Of a stretch of DNA of 64,000 nt, positions 26,274-37,541 are shown piece by piece; the stretch's first letter is position 1; each line of letters starts with the position of its first letter. The position numbers and the translations under genes are program-made. Below the pieces are notes generated by a model. It saw only the letters and a program-made list of their open reading frames with translations, was not told the origin of the DNA and searched no databases. The DNA is from Burkholderia sp. Leaf177 (GTDB lineage Bacteria; Pseudomonadota; Gammaproteobacteria; Burkholderiales; Burkholderiaceae): NCBI RefSeq assembly GCF_001424345.1, contig NZ_LMPF01000003.1, positions 284-64,283 of the forward strand, given 5' to 3'.

Positions 26274-27338
26274 TTATTTCCAGATGTTCAGCGGCGACAT
26301 GATCCAGAACCCGACCACGACCACCCACACCACCGACACCGGCAGAAAGATTTTCCAGCCAAGACGCATGATCTGGTCGTAGCGATAACGCGGGAACGTT
26401 GCGCGAGCCCAGATGAATACGGACAGCAGGAAGAAGATCTTCAGCACGAACCAGAAAATGCCCGGGATGAAGGACAGGAAACCAAACGGTGCGCTCCAGC
26501 CGCCGAGGAACAACGTCGATGCAATGGCCGAGATCACGATCATGTTGATGTACTCGGCGAGGAAGAACAGCGCGAACGCCATACCCGAGTAATCGATCAT
26601 GTGACCCGCGACGATTTCCGATTCGCCTTCCACCACGTCGAACGGGTGACGGTTCGTTTCGGCGATGCCCGAGATGAAGTACACGACGAACATGGGCAAA
26701 AGCGGCAACCAGTTCCACGAAAGGAAGTTGATACCCCAGTTCGCGAAGATGCCGTGTTCCTGCGAGACCACAATAGCCGACATGTTCAGGCTGCCGGTCA
26801 CCATCAGTACGACGACGAGCGCGAAGCCCATCGAGATTTCGTACGACACCATCTGCGCCGCAGCGCGCATCGCGCCGAGGAATGCGTACTTCGAGTTCGA
26901 TGCCCAGCCGGCCAGGATCACGCCATACACGCCGATGGACGAAATCGCCATCACGTAAAGCAGACCCGCGTTGATATCACCGAGAACCGCTTTTGCCTGG
27001 AACGGAATCACAGCCCATACCGCGAAAGCCGGCACCACGGTCATGATTGGCGCGATCAGGTAGATCCAGCGGCTGGCTTGCGTCGGCTGAATCACTTCCT
27101 TCAGCAACAGCTTCAGCACGTCGGCGATCGGCTGCAACAAGCCGAGCGGGCCGACGCGATTCGGGCCGAGACGCACGTGCATCCAGCCGATGAGCTTGCG
27201 TTCCCACAAAATCAGGTACGCGACGCACAGCAGGATCACCACCGAAACCACGAGAATGCGGATGACTGCCCACACCGTGGGCCAGGCGACACCGAGGATC
27301 TGAGTCCCGCCTGCGTTGATCGTATCGAACAAGCCCAT
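26274..27338 (-). CDS. nuoH: NADH-quinone oxidoreductase subunit H
   Basis: 354 residues, eight membrane helices. It forms the quinone-chamber entrance where the arms meet: [19 protein letters not shown] and [20 protein letters not shown] are the conserved loops with charged residues that couple to proton transfer. Starts directly after the nuoG stop (adjacent bases). Confidence 0.97.
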   Translation of the reverse strand: MGLFDTINAGGTQILGVAWPTVWAVIRILVVSVVILLCVAYLILWERKLIGWMHVRLGPNRVGPLGLLQPIADVLKLLLKEVIQPTQASRWIYLIAPIMTVVPAFAVWAVIPFQAKAVLGDINAGLLYVMAISSIGVYGVILAGWASNSKYAFLGAMRAAAQMVSYEISMGFALVVVLMVTGSLNMSAIVVSQEHGIFANWGINFLSWNWLPLLPMFVVYFISGIAETNRHPFDVVEGESEIVAGHMIDYSGMAFALFFLAEYINMIVISAIASTLFLGGWSAPFGFLSFIPGIFWFVLKIFFLLSVFIWARATFPRYRYDQIMRLGWKIFLPVSVVWVVVVGFWIMSPLNIWK

Positions 27339-29675
27339 TTACGCCTTCTCCACTACCAGTTCACCGAACAGAGCCCCGAGCGCTGCACCGGCCGACGTTC
27401 CCGTCGACACCCGGACCACGCTTTCCGCCAGATTCGCGTCGCGAACTGCCGGCAGGGTTACCGAGAGACTGCCTTGGGCGACGCGCACGGCATCGCCGTC
27501 TTTCAGACCGAGCTTTTCGAACAACGAAGTTGGCAGCCCGACCACGTTTGCATCGCGCGCGGCAGCCGTCAGATGCAGCGATTCGGCGCGGCGCGAAAGT
27601 GCGTCGGCATGATAGATCGGGGTGTCGGCAAGGCGCTCGAAACTGCCTTCATTCGATGCAGCCTTCGTCACCGCCTTGATCGCCACATGGGTCTTGTTCG
27701 ACAGGCGCGATGTCAGATCGCCCTTGCCCAAAGCCGCGTCGCGGACTTCTTCGGCGGTATCGAATTCGAAACCCTTCAGGCCCAGGATGCTGCCGAGCAC
27801 GCGCAGAACTTTCCAGCCCGGACGCGTTTCGCCCAGCGGACGCACCACGCCGTTGAACGTCTGCGCCGTGCCTTCAGCGTTGACGAACGTACCCGATGTC
27901 TCCGTGAACGGAGCGATCGGCAACAATACGTCGGCGTAATCCATGCCGTGCTTGAACGCCGACAACGCGACGACCATTTCCGCCTGCTTCAAAGCAGCGA
28001 GCGCCTGAGCGGGATTGGCGGTATCGAATGCAGGTTCGACGTTGAACAGCACGTAGCCCTTGCGCGGTTGCTCGAAAGCTTCGCGTGCGTTCAGGCCGCC
28101 TTCGCCCGGCAACGCGTCCACGAGATGCGCGCCGACCGTGTTCGCGGCTTCCGTCAGATAACCCAGCGTCGCGCCCGTTTCGTTCGCGATCCATTGGCAA
28201 ACAGCCAGGATCTGCGCGAACTGCGGATGCTGGACCGCGCTGTTGCCGATCAACAGCACACGTTTTTCGCCTGCCGAAAGCGATGCGGCAATATCCTTGG
28301 CCGCCGCCGATGCCTCGATTCCAGCGAACGCTTCCGGCGCAGCGACACCACGCGCTTCGGATACGGCTGCAGCAATGCTGCCGAGGTGCGCGAGCCATTC
28401 GGACGGCGCCGCCACCACACGATGTGCGGCGGGAATCAGCGAGTCGTCGTCGGTTGCGTTCAGGAAAGTGAGCATCGCGCCACTCTTCGCCGCCTGCCGC
28501 AGACGTGCCGCGAACAACGGATGATCGCGACGCAGGAACGAGCCGACGATAAACGCTGTATCGATATTCGAAAGATCCGCGATCTTCACACCGAGCCACG
28601 GCGCGCTGTCCGAAACCGGCGCGGAAAAATCGCTTTGACGCAGACGGAAATCCACGTTCGGCGTACCCACGCCTTCAGCAAACTGCTTGAGCAAATACAG
28701 TTCTTCGACGGTGCTGTGCGGCGTAGCCAAAGCAGCGATCTGATTCGCGCCATGATCCGCCGTAATGCCCTTGATGCCCTTCGCCACGTATTCCAGCGCC
28801 GTTTGCCAGTCGGTCTCGATCCACTTGCCGCCCTGCTTCAACATGGGCTGCGTGAGACGGTCGTCGCTATTGAGCGATTCGTACGAGAAACGATCTTTAT
28901 CCGAGATCCAGCATTCATTGATGGCTTCGTTTTCCATCGGCAGAACGCGCATCACGCGGTTGTTCTTCACTTGCACAACCAGATTCGCGCCGACGGAATC
29001 GTGCGGGCTGATCGACTTGCGCCGCGACAGTTCCCACGTACGGGCGCTGTAGCGGAACGGCTTGCTCGTCAACGCGCCGACCGGGCACAGATCGATCATG
29101 TTGCCCGACAGTTCGGAGTCGACAGTCTTGCCAACGAACGACGTGATTTCCGAGTGCTCGCCACGACCCAGCATGCCGAGTTCCATCACGCCGGCGACTT
29201 CCTGGCCAAAGCGGACGCAACGCGTGCAGTGGATGCAACGTGTCATCTCTTCCATGGAGATCAGCGGTCCGACGTTCTTATGGAACACGACGCGCTTTTC
29301 TTCGTTGTATCGCGATTGCGACTTGCCGTAACCCACTGCCAGATCTTGCAGCTGGCACTCACCGCCCTGATCGCAGATGGGGCAATCAAGTGGATGATTG
29401 ATCAGCAGGAATTCCATCACGGACTGCTGCGCCTTGATGGCCTTGTCCGATTTCGTACGCACGATCATGCCCGCCGACACCGGCGTGGCACAGGCGGGAA
29501 CCGCCTTCGGCATCTTCTCGACTTCGACCAGGCACATCCGGCAGTTCGCCGCGATCGACAGCTTCTTGTGATAGCAAAAGTGAGGAATGTATGTATCGAC
29601 CTTATGCGCAGCCTGGATCACCATGCTGCCTTCAGGCACTTCTACACTTTTGCCGTCGATTTCTAATTCAACCAT
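27339..29675 (-). CDS. nuoG: NADH-quinone oxidoreductase subunit G
   Basis: 778 residues. N-terminal 2Fe-2S domain with HFCYHKKLSIAANCRMCLVE (cluster N1b). Next CPICDQGGECQLQD and the 4Fe-4S N3/N4 motifs, including CIHCTRCVRFGQEVAG. Then a molybdopterin-oxidoreductase-like domain without cofactor from about residue 220. Hydrophilic arm of complex I. Some C-terminal regions are Ala-rich and variable, as usual for the subunit. 31 bp after nuoF. Confidence 0.97.
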   Translation of the reverse strand: MVELEIDGKSVEVPEGSMVIQAAHKVDTYIPHFCYHKKLSIAANCRMCLVEVEKMPKAVPACATPVSAGMIVRTKSDKAIKAQQSVMEFLLINHPLDCPICDQGGECQLQDLAVGYGKSQSRYNEEKRVVFHKNVGPLISMEEMTRCIHCTRCVRFGQEVAGVMELGMLGRGEHSEITSFVGKTVDSELSGNMIDLCPVGALTSKPFRYSARTWELSRRKSISPHDSVGANLVVQVKNNRVMRVLPMENEAINECWISDKDRFSYESLNSDDRLTQPMLKQGGKWIETDWQTALEYVAKGIKGITADHGANQIAALATPHSTVEELYLLKQFAEGVGTPNVDFRLRQSDFSAPVSDSAPWLGVKIADLSNIDTAFIVGSFLRRDHPLFAARLRQAAKSGAMLTFLNATDDDSLIPAAHRVVAAPSEWLAHLGSIAAAVSEARGVAAPEAFAGIEASAAAKDIAASLSAGEKRVLLIGNSAVQHPQFAQILAVCQWIANETGATLGYLTEAANTVGAHLVDALPGEGGLNAREAFEQPRKGYVLFNVEPAFDTANPAQALAALKQAEMVVALSAFKHGMDYADVLLPIAPFTETSGTFVNAEGTAQTFNGVVRPLGETRPGWKVLRVLGSILGLKGFEFDTAEEVRDAALGKGDLTSRLSNKTHVAIKAVTKAASNEGSFERLADTPIYHADALSRRAESLHLTAAARDANVVGLPTSLFEKLGLKDGDAVRVAQGSLSVTLPAVRDANLAESVVRVSTGTSAGAALGALFGELVVEKA

Positions 29676-29706
29676 GATGGGGAATGGTCCTTGGCCTGAT
29701 CACTGA

Positions 29707-31032
29707 TCACGCGGTAAGCGCTTCGGACGTATGCGCGTGATGCGCATGTCCGTCGACGAGACAATGTTTATGCTCGACGTGATATTCGAATTCGTCCCAG
29801 AAATGCTTCAGCATGCCGCGCACCGGCATGGCCGCCGCGTCGCCGAGTGCACAAATGGTGCGACCCATGATGTTTTCGGCGACCGAGTTCAGCAGATCCA
29901 GGTCTTCCTTGCGCCCGAGTCCATGCTCGATCCGATGCACCACGCGATACAGCCAACCCGTGCCCTCACGGCAAGGCGTGCACTGTCCGCACGATTCTTC
30001 GTAGTAGAAATACGACAGGCGCAAGAGCGAGCGCACCATACACCGCGTCTCGTTCATCACGATGACCGCGCCCGAACCCAGCATGGAACCTGCCTTGGCG
30101 ATCGAGTCGTAGTCCATGTCGGTGGCCAGCATAAGCTCGCCCGGCACGACTGGCGCGGACGATCCACCCGGGATCACCGCTTTCACGGACTTGCCGCGCA
30201 CGCCGCCGGCCAGTTCGAGCAAAGTCTGAAACGATGTACCTAGCGGGACTTCAAAATTGCCCGGCCGGTTCACGTCGCCCGCGACCGAGAAAATCTTCGT
30301 GCCGCCGTTGTTCGGCTTGCCAATCTCAAGATATTTCTGCGGGCCGATAGCCAGCAGGAACGGCACAGCCGCGAACGTCTCGGTGTTGTTGATGGTGGTC
30401 GGCTTGCCGTACACGCCAAAGCTCGCCGGGAACGGCGGCTTGAAGCGCGGCTGGCCTTTCTTGCCTTCCAGCGACTCGAGCAACGCCGTTTCTTCGCCGC
30501 AGATGTACGCGCCATAACCATGGTGCGCATGCAGTTCGAACGAGAAGCCCGAACCCAGAATGTTCGCACCGAGATATCCGGCCGCACGCGCTTCTTCAAG
30601 CGCCTGTTCGAAGATCTTGTAGACCTCGAAAATCTCGCCGTGAATATAGTTGTAGCCGACCGTGATGCCCATGGCGTACGCGCCAATGGCCATACCTTCG
30701 ATCAGCGAATGCGGATTCCACCGAAGGATGTCGCGATCCTTGAACGTGCCCGGTTCGCCTTCGTCCGAATTACAGACGAGATATTTTTGCCCCGGAAACT
30801 GACGCGGCATGAAGCTCCACTTCAGACCGGTCGGAAAACCTGCACCGCCGCGGCCACGCAGACCCGACGCCTTGACGTCGGCAATGACCTGTTCTTGCGG
30901 AATTTTTTCTTCGAGAATACGGCGCAGCTGGGCATAACCGCCGCGCGCCACATAGTCTTCGAGATGCCAGTTTTCGCCGTTCAGGCCGGCGAGAATCAGG
31001 GGCTGGATGTGGCGGTCGTGAAGAGACGTCAT
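29707..31032 (-). CDS. nuoF: NADH-quinone oxidoreductase subunit F
   Basis: 441 residues from the ATG at 31032, overlapping the nuoE stop by ATGA. Contains the glycine-rich NADH/FMN site [17 protein letters not shown] and [12 protein letters not shown], and the N3 cluster ligands in [11 protein letters not shown]. It takes hydride from NADH at the tip of the complex and forms the catalytic pair with NuoE. The C-terminus is His-rich (HAHHAHT). Confidence 0.97.
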   Translation of the reverse strand: MTSLHDRHIQPLILAGLNGENWHLEDYVARGGYAQLRRILEEKIPQEQVIADVKASGLRGRGGAGFPTGLKWSFMPRQFPGQKYLVCNSDEGEPGTFKDRDILRWNPHSLIEGMAIGAYAMGITVGYNYIHGEIFEVYKIFEQALEEARAAGYLGANILGSGFSFELHAHHGYGAYICGEETALLESLEGKKGQPRFKPPFPASFGVYGKPTTINNTETFAAVPFLLAIGPQKYLEIGKPNNGGTKIFSVAGDVNRPGNFEVPLGTSFQTLLELAGGVRGKSVKAVIPGGSSAPVVPGELMLATDMDYDSIAKAGSMLGSGAVIVMNETRCMVRSLLRLSYFYYEESCGQCTPCREGTGWLYRVVHRIEHGLGRKEDLDLLNSVAENIMGRTICALGDAAAMPVRGMLKHFWDEFEYHVEHKHCLVDGHAHHAHTSEALTA

Positions 31033-31514
31033 TTCGATAGTTCCTCGAGGAGCGTGTCGATCCGCTCGCGACTCATGAAACTGCACATACGATGATTGTT
31101 CACGAGCAACACGGGTGCATCGCCGCACGCGCCAAAACATTCACCTTCTTTCAAGGTGAACTTGCCGTCAGCGGTGGTTTCGCCAAAGTCGATGCCGAGC
31201 TTTTGCTTCAGATATTCCGCGGCGCTTTCCGATCCGCCATCCGGACCCAGCTGGCACGGCAGGTTCGTGCAGAGCGTGATCTTGTGTTTGCCGACCGGCG
31301 CGGTCTCGTACATGGTGTAGAACGTCGCCACTTCCTGCACGGCCACGGAGGGCATGCTCAGGTAGTCGGCCACGAACTGCATGATTTCCGGCGACAGCCA
31401 GCCATGCTCTTCCTGAGCGATAGTCAACGCCGCCATCACCGCGGACTGTTTCTGCTCCACGGGATATTTCGCGATCGCACGATCGATTTCTTTCAGGCCT
31501 TCAGCTGAGATCAT
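31029..31514 (-). CDS. nuoE: NADH-quinone oxidoreductase subunit E
   Basis: 161 residues from the ATG at 31514; a GTG at 31523 would add three residues and is slightly better placed after AAAGAG. Thioredoxin-like 2Fe-2S protein: the ligands are in CTNLPCQLG (first pair) and [11 protein letters not shown] (second pair), carrying cluster N1a. Pairs with NuoF. It follows nuoD after a 165-bp gap but stays in the same direction. Confidence 0.95.
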   Translation of the reverse strand: MISAEGLKEIDRAIAKYPVEQKQSAVMAALTIAQEEHGWLSPEIMQFVADYLSMPSVAVQEVATFYTMYETAPVGKHKITLCTNLPCQLGPDGGSESAAEYLKQKLGIDFGETTADGKFTLKEGECFGACGDAPVLLVNNHRMCSFMSRERIDTLLEELSK

Positions 31515-31679
31515 TTCAGACACGACTCTTTCAGTTCCTACCGAACGAAAACCCGCCGCGCCCTTCTTTTGCGGCAGACCTGGCGTCCTGCTGTTGTTGG
31601 TTCGCTAGCCCGTTCAGCGCTAGAGCGCGAGCGAGCCGGCATGATGCAACGTGATGCGCTCGATGTCCGCGACGGCATG

Positions 31680-32933
31680 TCAGCGGTCGATCTCGCCAAA
31701 CACAATATCCTGCGTTCCGATGATCGTCACCGCATCCGCAATCATGTGCCCGCGCGCCATTTCGTCGAGCGAAGCAAGATGCGCATAACCCGGCGCACGA
31801 ATCTTCAATCGATACGGCTTGTTCGCGCCATCTGAAATCAGATAAATCCCAAACTCGCCCTTCGGATGCTCGACCGCCGCATACGTCTCGCCTTCGGGAA
31901 CATGGAACCCTTCCGTGAAGAGCTTGAAGTGGTGAATCAGCTCTTCCATGTTGGTTTTCATGCCCACGCGCGAAGGGGGCGCAATCTTGTGATTGTCGAT
32001 CATCACAGGCCCCGGATTCTTACGAAGCCACTCAATACATTGTTTCGCGATGCGCGTGGACTGACGCATTTCTTCAACACGCACGAGATAGCGGTCGTAG
32101 CAGTCGCCGTTCACGCCAACAGGGATATCGAAATCCAGCTGGTCGTACACTTCGTACGGCTGCTTCTTGCGCAGATCCCATTCAATGCCGGAACCACGGA
32201 GCATTGCGCCGGTCATGCCGAGCTGCAGCGCGCGCTCAGGACTGACCACGCCGATACCCACAAGCCGCTGCTTCCAGATCCGGTTATCGGTCAGCAGCGT
32301 TTCGTACTCGTCCACGCACTTCGGAAAACGCGTGAAGAAGTCGTCGATGAAATCGAGCAGCGAACCCTGGCGCGTCTCGTTCATGCGCGACAACGCCTTC
32401 GCATTGCGAATTTTCGATGCCTTGTATTGCGGCATTGCGTCAGGCAAATCGCGATACACGCCGCCCGGACGGTAATACGCCGCGTGCATCCGTGCGCCGG
32501 ATACCGCTTCGTACACGTCCATCAGGTCTTCGCGTTCGCGGAACGCATACAGAAATACCGCCATTGCGCCGACGTCGAGCGCGTGCGAACCGATCCACAT
32601 CAGGTGGTTCAACACGCGCGTGATTTCGTCGAACAGCACGCGAATGTATTTCGCGCGCACCGGCACGTCGATGCCGAGCAGCTTTTCGATAGCCATCACG
32701 TAGCCGTGCTCGTTCACCATCATCGACACATAGTCGAGACGGTCCATGTACGGCACGGATTGAATGAAGGTCTTCGATTCGGCAAGCTTTTCAGTCGCGC
32801 GATGCAAGAGGCCGATATGCGGATCGGCGCGTTGAATCACTTCGCCGTCAAGCTCCAGCACCAGGCGCAGCACACCGTGCGCAGCCGGATGTTGCGGGCC
32901 GAAATTGAGCGTGTAGTTCTTGATCTCTGCCAT
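31680..32933 (-). CDS. nuoD: NADH-quinone oxidoreductase subunit D
   Basis: 417 residues, separate from nuoC as in most betaproteobacteria (fused in E. coli). 49-kDa subunit homologous to NiFe-hydrogenase large subunits: [20 protein letters not shown] holds the quinone-headgroup His, and [12 protein letters not shown] and the C-terminal DIVFGEIDR end the fold. Forms the quinone site with NuoB. 9 bp after nuoC. Confidence 0.97.
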   Translation of the reverse strand: MAEIKNYTLNFGPQHPAAHGVLRLVLELDGEVIQRADPHIGLLHRATEKLAESKTFIQSVPYMDRLDYVSMMVNEHGYVMAIEKLLGIDVPVRAKYIRVLFDEITRVLNHLMWIGSHALDVGAMAVFLYAFREREDLMDVYEAVSGARMHAAYYRPGGVYRDLPDAMPQYKASKIRNAKALSRMNETRQGSLLDFIDDFFTRFPKCVDEYETLLTDNRIWKQRLVGIGVVSPERALQLGMTGAMLRGSGIEWDLRKKQPYEVYDQLDFDIPVGVNGDCYDRYLVRVEEMRQSTRIAKQCIEWLRKNPGPVMIDNHKIAPPSRVGMKTNMEELIHHFKLFTEGFHVPEGETYAAVEHPKGEFGIYLISDGANKPYRLKIRAPGYAHLASLDEMARGHMIADAVTIIGTQDIVFGEIDR

Positions 32934-32942
32934 GGCGTTCTC

Positions 32943-33545
32943 TTAGTGTTTCAGACCGCCATAGCGGTCCTCGCGGATCACTCGCGGCGTGATTTCGCGC
33001 GGCTCGATCGTCACGGGCTGGTACACGACGCGCTTTTCTTCCGGGTCGTAACGCATTTCGACATAGCCCGACACCGGGAAGTCCTTGCGGAACGGATGGC
33101 CGATAAAACCATAGTCGGTGAGAATGCGGCGAAGGTCCGGATGACCTTCGAAAACGATACCGAAAAGGTCGAAGGCTTCGCGCTCGTACCAGTTCGCCGA
33201 CGACCACACGTCCACCACCGACGCGACGATAGGCACTTCGTCGTCCGGTGCGAACACGCGCACGCGCAGACGCCAGTTATTGGCGACCGAAAGAAGATGG
33301 AGGACAGCCGCGAAACGCGGACCTTCGTAGGCGCCGTCGCCGTACGTTGAGTAGTCGACACCGCACAGGTCGACGAGCTGCTCGAAACCGAGCGCGCGAT
33401 CGTCACGCAGCTTCAGCGCGACATCGAGGTAATTCGCCGCCTTGACGACGACAGTCAATTGCCCAAGCGACTCAGTGATGCTATGCAGGCGGTCGCCGAA
33501 CGCCGCCTCGAGGTTCGCTTTCAGGGTCTCGAGTTTGCTTGCCAT
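32943..33545 (-). CDS. nuoC: NADH-quinone oxidoreductase subunit C
   Basis: 200 residues; 30-kDa subunit signature [20 protein letters not shown] is present. Scaffold of the hydrophilic arm beside NuoD. 105 bp separate it from nuoB, which holds no frame of its own. C-terminus ...EDRYGGLKH is normal. Confidence 0.96.
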   Translation of the reverse strand: MASKLETLKANLEAAFGDRLHSITESLGQLTVVVKAANYLDVALKLRDDRALGFEQLVDLCGVDYSTYGDGAYEGPRFAAVLHLLSVANNWRLRVRVFAPDDEVPIVASVVDVWSSANWYEREAFDLFGIVFEGHPDLRRILTDYGFIGHPFRKDFPVSGYVEMRYDPEEKRVVYQPVTIEPREITPRVIREDRYGGLKH

Positions 33546-33650
33546 ATTGGGGAGGCTCAGGCCTTGGTGACGCTTAATTGGACTACTGTGACGCTGACCG
33601 GCAATGCTGATGATGGCGTCACGACCTTGTACAGACCGCGCTTATGTTAG

Positions 33651-34130
33651 TTACTGGCGGGCGATCGTGCTGGTGCGGCGAATCTTCGCCTGCAGCTGGA
33701 TCACGCCATACACGAGCGCCTCGGCCGTCGGCGGGCATCCGGGCACGTAGACGTCGACCGGAACAATCCGGTCACAGCCGCGCACGACGGAATATGAATA
33801 GTGGTAATAGCCGCCGCCATTGGCGCACGAACCCATGGAAATGACCCAGCGCGGCTCGGCCATCTGGTCGTACACCTTGCGAAGCGCAGGCGCCATCTTG
33901 TTGCACAGCGTGCCGGCGACGATCATCACGTCCGACTGTCGCGGACTCGGACGAAACACCACGCCGAAACGATCCAGGTCGTAGCGGGCAGCACCCGCAT
34001 GCATCATCTCGACCGCGCAACACGCGAGACCGAACGTCATGGGCCACAGCGACCCGGTGCGCGTCCAGTTGATCAGCTTGTCAGCCGTGGTGGTGACAAA
34101 CCCTTCCTTCAAGACCCCTTCGATACTCAT
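33651..34130 (-). CDS. nuoB: NADH-quinone oxidoreductase subunit B
   Basis: 159 residues. Carries the N2 4Fe-4S cluster nearest quinone: the tandem cysteines in [13 protein letters not shown], then GSCANGGG and [11 protein letters not shown]. Full length. Second gene of the operon, 81 bp after nuoA. Confidence 0.97.
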   Translation of the reverse strand: MSIEGVLKEGFVTTTADKLINWTRTGSLWPMTFGLACCAVEMMHAGAARYDLDRFGVVFRPSPRQSDVMIVAGTLCNKMAPALRKVYDQMAEPRWVISMGSCANGGGYYHYSYSVVRGCDRIVPVDVYVPGCPPTAEALVYGVIQLQAKIRRTSTIARQ

Positions 34131-34211
34131 TTGCTTTCACTCCAGATGAGCAGCCAGCCATAGCTACCCAGCAATCCGGTGATCCGAAATTCTCAACTCG
34201 CCGCCTGCCCT

Positions 34212-34571
34212 TTACTCCCAGTCCAGCCCACCCTTTCTCCAGATGTAGGCGAAACCCAGCAGAAATTCGAGCAGAAAAACCATCATGGACAAGAAACCCG
34301 GCCAGCCGATGTCGCGGAGGGCGACGCCCCACGGAAACAGGAACGCGGTTTCGAGATCGAAAATAATGAACAGAATAGCGACGAGATAATAGCGCACATC
34401 GAACTTCATCCGCGCGTCTTCGAAAGCCTCGAAGCCGCACTCGTAGGGCGCGTTTTTTTCTGTGTCAGGCTTGTTGGGACCGAGGATCTTACCGATGCTG
34501 ACGAGAGCGATACCCAAACCGGTGCCCACGACGAGGAACAGCAAGACGGGATAATAGGCTGAGAGATTCAC
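34212..34571 (-). CDS. nuoA: NADH-quinone oxidoreductase subunit A
   Basis: 119 residues from a GTG start at 34571, chosen because GAGGAT lies 5 bp upstream and the product ([16 protein letters not shown]) has the family's usual start and length; the frame remains open further upstream. Three membrane helices; the conserved loop [20 protein letters not shown] holds the cysteine exposed in deactive complex I. First gene of nuoA-N. Confidence 0.95.
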   Translation of the reverse strand: MNLSAYYPVLLFLVVGTGLGIALVSIGKILGPNKPDTEKNAPYECGFEAFEDARMKFDVRYYLVAILFIIFDLETAFLFPWGVALRDIGWPGFLSMMVFLLEFLLGFAYIWRKGGLDWE

Positions 34572-34662
34572 GACTATCCTCAAATCGGTTTGATCTGGTG
34601 TACCGGCTGGAACGACTACCCAACCGATTTTCAACTAAAGACGGCCGATACGTAAGAACCCT

Positions 34663-34689
34663 TACATATACACCCGCCAGAAGTGACAA
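34663..34689 (-). promoter_or_regulatory. Candidate promoter for the nuo operon
   Basis: TTGTCA (34684-34689, reading the - strand) and TATGTA (34663-34668) are 15 bp apart, a short spacing, in the 160-bp gap between tRNA-Leu and nuoA. The -35 matches well and the -10 moderately. Readthrough from the tRNA/secG transcript is possible. Confidence 0.3.
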
Positions 34690-34721
34690 TGCCAGCCGAA
34701 GCAATGCATGCGGCTGGCATT
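34688..34721 (-). terminator. Hairpin after tRNA-Leu
   Basis: AATGCCAGCCG (34688-34698) pairs exactly with CGGCTGGCATT (34711-34721), 12 bp past the 3' end of tRNA-Leu. Only a weak T-run follows on the - strand. It probably ends the tRNA transcript. Confidence 0.6.
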
Positions 34722-34732
34722 GGATAACTTTT

Positions 34733-34817
34733 TGGTGCCGACGGCGAGACTCGAACTCGCACAGCTTTCGCCACTACCCCCTCAAGATAGCGTGTCTACC
34801 AATTTCACCACGTCGGC
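34733..34817 (-). tRNA. tRNA-Leu(GAG)
   Basis: An 85-nt cloverleaf is readable on the - strand. The acceptor stem is GCCGACG paired with CGTCGGC, the D-arm contains AATTGGTAGACACG, and the anticodon GAG is at 34781-34783 in loop TTGAGGG. A long variable arm typical of tRNA-Leu is present, the T-loop is GTTCGAGTC, and CCA is encoded at the 3' end. It closely resembles E. coli tRNA-Leu(GAG). It decodes CUC and CUU. Located between secG and nuoA. Confidence 0.97.
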
Positions 34818-34931
34818 ACTGTCTTGCAATCCGGTAAATCAACTTCTAATTGCCGGTAATCGCTTCGAGAACAAAATTATAACTGGGTTAAGCAGTTTGT
34901 TCAACGCACAAAAGGTGCGGAAAGCGAAAAT

Positions 34932-35309
34932 TTATTTCGGAACATCAGAGCCCGGAGCCGACGAAGCAACCGGTGCCGAACCCGCAGCAGGAACCGATGC
35001 GCCAGTGGTCGCATTTGCAGCGGGTGCAGAGACTGCAGCCCCGCCCAGCACGCCTGCCGAGGCTGCAGGCTTGTAGCTTCCCAAGTAAGTCAGCGTCAGC
35101 GTGGAGATGAAAAACACCGCCGCGAGGACAGCGGTCGTACGAGATAAAAAGTTCGCGGAACCCGTCGCGCCGAACAGACTTCCGGACGCGCCACTACCAA
35201 AAGCCGCACCCATATCAGCGCCCTTGCCGTGCTGCAGCAATACCAGCCCGATAACGCCAAACGCCGACAACAACTGGACGACGATAATCAAAGTCTTTAA
35301 ATACAGCAT
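34932..35309 (-). CDS. secG: Preprotein translocase subunit SecG
   Basis: 125 residues from the ATG at 35309 (MLYLKTLIIVVQLLSAFGVI); a GTG nine bases earlier is an alternative. Two membrane helices flank the conserved loop LLQHGKGADMGAAFGSGASGS and GSANFLSRTT. The long Ala/Pro/Ser-rich C-terminal tail is normal for Burkholderia SecG. Part of SecYEG, where it assists protein export. 86 bp after tpiA and upstream of tRNA-Leu on the same strand. Confidence 0.95.
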   Translation of the reverse strand: MLYLKTLIIVVQLLSAFGVIGLVLLQHGKGADMGAAFGSGASGSLFGATGSANFLSRTTAVLAAVFFISTLTLTYLGSYKPAASAGVLGGAAVSAPAANATTGASVPAAGSAPVASSAPGSDVPK

Positions 35310-35395
35310 TCCGTTCACCCGACTCTTTAATGTTCACGTAACACTGTTGCGTCACGCTATTAATGCTTACATTTTCGAAAGCTTAAACTCGGCAA

Positions 35396-36178
35396 TTAAA
35401 CCGAAACGTTTTGTGCTGCCTGGCAAATCGCAAGGAAGTCCTTCGCCTTTAGCGACGCGCCGCCAATCAATCCGCCGTCAATATCCTTCTGAGCGAATAA
35501 TTCTTCTGCATTCTCAGGCTTCACGCTGCCGCCATAAAGCACCGGCACGGTCGCCACGCTCGCGCCCTTTGCAGCAAGTTGCCCTCGCAAGAATGCGTGA
35601 ACCTGTTGCGCCTGTTCCGTTGTTGCGCTTTTACCCGACCCGATCGCCCAGACCGGTTCGTAAGCCACGACAATTTTTGCCGCCTGGCTCTCGCTCAGGA
35701 CCAGCAGTACAGCCTCGAGCTGCGTTCCAACGACCTGCTCCGTCGAACCGTTTTCGCGCTGTTCCAGCGTTTCACCCACACAAACGATGGGCACCAGCCC
35801 AGCTTCGAGTGCGCGCTGAGCCTTCACAGCCACGAGATCCGAATGCTCATGATGGTAAGCACGCCGCTCCGAATGCCCGACGATCGCGTATGTTGCATCC
35901 AAATCAGCCGCCATGCCCGCCGCGACTTCACCAGTGTAAGCGCCTTGCGTGTGGGCGGAAACGTCCTGCACACCCCACGCAACCACCGATCCGGCCAGTA
36001 ACGCCTGCGCTTGCGCCAAGTACGGCGTCGGCACGCACAAGCCCGTTCGGACGCCGTTCTGTAAGGCAGCCGCACCCGCGGCGACAGCCTGCAGCAACGC
36101 CGCGTTCTCGACCAGCCGACCGTGCATCTTCCAGTTTCCCACTACCAGCTTTGCGCGTTTGGCTTGTTCGTTCGGCAT
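35396..36178 (-). CDS. tpiA: Triosephosphate isomerase
   Basis: 260 residues, TIM barrel interconverting dihydroxyacetone phosphate and glyceraldehyde-3-phosphate. Active-site residues are visible: VVGNWKMHG (Asn15, Lys17 region), VGHSERR (catalytic His about 101) and [12 protein letters not shown] (catalytic Glu). The phosphate-binding [11 protein letters not shown] and GGLIGGASL complete it. Cytosolic glycolytic enzyme, upstream of secG in the usual order. Confidence 0.97.
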   Translation of the reverse strand: MPNEQAKRAKLVVGNWKMHGRLVENAALLQAVAAGAAALQNGVRTGLCVPTPYLAQAQALLAGSVVAWGVQDVSAHTQGAYTGEVAAGMAADLDATYAIVGHSERRAYHHEHSDLVAVKAQRALEAGLVPIVCVGETLEQRENGSTEQVVGTQLEAVLLVLSESQAAKIVVAYEPVWAIGSGKSATTEQAQQVHAFLRGQLAAKGASVATVPVLYGGSVKPENAEELFAQKDIDGGLIGGASLKAKDFLAICQAAQNVSV

Positions 36179-36362
36179 TGTCTCGTCTTAGCAGCGAGGC
36201 TGCCGATTATGAAATGGAAAAGGAACAGAAACATGAACCGAAGCGGAACTTTCAGCACGCCGTTCCAGTACAACATGCGATTTTACTGTGGGTCGCAGAA
36301 AACGGTCAAACACCGAAATCTCGCCGACAGCCTATTTTCCGCATTCGGCACGCTTTCACGTC

Positions 36363-37379
36363 TCAGGCAACCTGACTCCAATCGAGCATGATTTTTCCGA
36401 TGTGCGTACTGCCTTCCATTAATTCATGGGCTGCCGCGGCCTGATCGGCTGGGAAAACCTGATGGATTACCGGCTTGATGCGCCCTGCCTCGATCTCCGG
36501 CCACACCCGTTCTTTCAACTGGACCGCGACCTTCCCCTTGAACGCAACCGCGCGCGGCCGCAAGGTCGAGCCGGTAATGTGGAGACGACGGCGCAGCACT
36601 TCGTTCAGATTGATCTCGGCTTTCGAACCGCCCAACGTCGCGATGACCACCACGCGGCCGCCGTCGGCCAGCGCTTTCAGTTCGCGGGGAAGATAATCGC
36701 CCGCGACCATGTCGAGGATCACGTCGACGCCCCGATCATTTGTCAGCGACTTCACGACATCGACGAAATCTTCAGTCTTGTAGTTGACCGCTCGTTCGGC
36801 GCCGAGCTTTTCGCAAGCCTGACATTTTTCGTCGGAGCCGGCCGTCACGAACACGCGATGGCCCAGCGCCTTCGCAATCTGGATTGCAGTCACGCCGATA
36901 CCGCTCGACCCCCCCTGAATCAGCAACGTCTCTTCTGCGCCGTTTTCGCCCTTACCCAAATGGGCGCGCTCGAATACGTTGCTCCACACGGTAAAAAACG
37001 TTTCCGGCAATGACGCCGCTTCGATATCCGTCAAACCCGCCGGCACCGGCAGGCACTGTTCGAGCGGTGCGCACGCGTACTCGGCGTAACCGCCGCCCGC
37101 AAGCAGCGCGCAGACGCGGTCGCCCGCCTTCAGGCCAAACGGATTGTGTTTCGGGTCGAAGTCACCGCGCACGATCTCACCCGCCACTTCCAGCCCCGGC
37201 AGATCCGACGCACCCGGCGGCGGCGCATAACCGCCCTTGCGCTGAAACACGTCCGGACGATTCACGCCCGAGGCCGCAACCTTGATCAGCACCTCGCCAG
37301 CCTTCGGTTCCGGCATTGGGCGCTCGCCAAGCTTCAACACGTCGGGCGCGCCAAATTCGGTGATTTCGATCGCTTTCAT
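36363..37379 (-). CDS. NAD(P)H quinone oxidoreductase, zinc-independent MDR family (PIG3-like)
   Basis: 338 residues; GAAGGAAT lies before the ATG. Medium-chain reductase fold: N-terminal GroES-like domain with VNRPDVFQRKGGYAPPPGAS, Rossmann domain with IQGGSSGIGVTAIQIAKALG (about residues 150-169). No catalytic zinc ligands, so quinone reduction of the Qor/TP53I3 type is expected. Between pnp and tpiA in conserved order; 184 bp separate it from tpiA, where I see nothing more specific. Confidence 0.9.
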   Translation of the reverse strand: MKAIEITEFGAPDVLKLGERPMPEPKAGEVLIKVAASGVNRPDVFQRKGGYAPPPGASDLPGLEVAGEIVRGDFDPKHNPFGLKAGDRVCALLAGGGYAEYACAPLEQCLPVPAGLTDIEAASLPETFFTVWSNVFERAHLGKGENGAEETLLIQGGSSGIGVTAIQIAKALGHRVFVTAGSDEKCQACEKLGAERAVNYKTEDFVDVVKSLTNDRGVDVILDMVAGDYLPRELKALADGGRVVVIATLGGSKAEINLNEVLRRRLHITGSTLRPRAVAFKGKVAVQLKERVWPEIEAGRIKPVIHQVFPADQAAAAHELMEGSTHIGKIMLDWSQVA

Positions 37380-37490
37380 CTGCGTATTCCTTCGTGTCGG
37401 ACTTCGTGAAACAGCGATGTAACCTCATGGCATTGCAGGCTCCGTCAAGAACCCGCAATAACACGGAATCACAATCGAACCGTCGCATTC

Positions 37491-37525
37491 AAAAACGGCC
37501 GGCACGCAAGTTTGTTGCGCCGGCC
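37491..37525 (-). terminator. Terminator after pnp
   Basis: On the - strand GGCCGG-CGCAA pairs with TTGCG-CCGGCC (37497-37509 with 37515-37525, one bulge) and is followed by GTTTTT. It lies 17 bp past the pnp stop. Confidence 0.85.
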
Positions 37526-37541
37526 ATTCCAACTTACCGCA

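Noticed and set aside
26601..29666. Open frame of 1021 codons on the + strand opposite nuoG and nuoH
   Set aside because: It is the antisense shadow of two certain genes; the product is His/Arg-rich without any family pattern and there is no ribosome site. High GC at third positions explains it.
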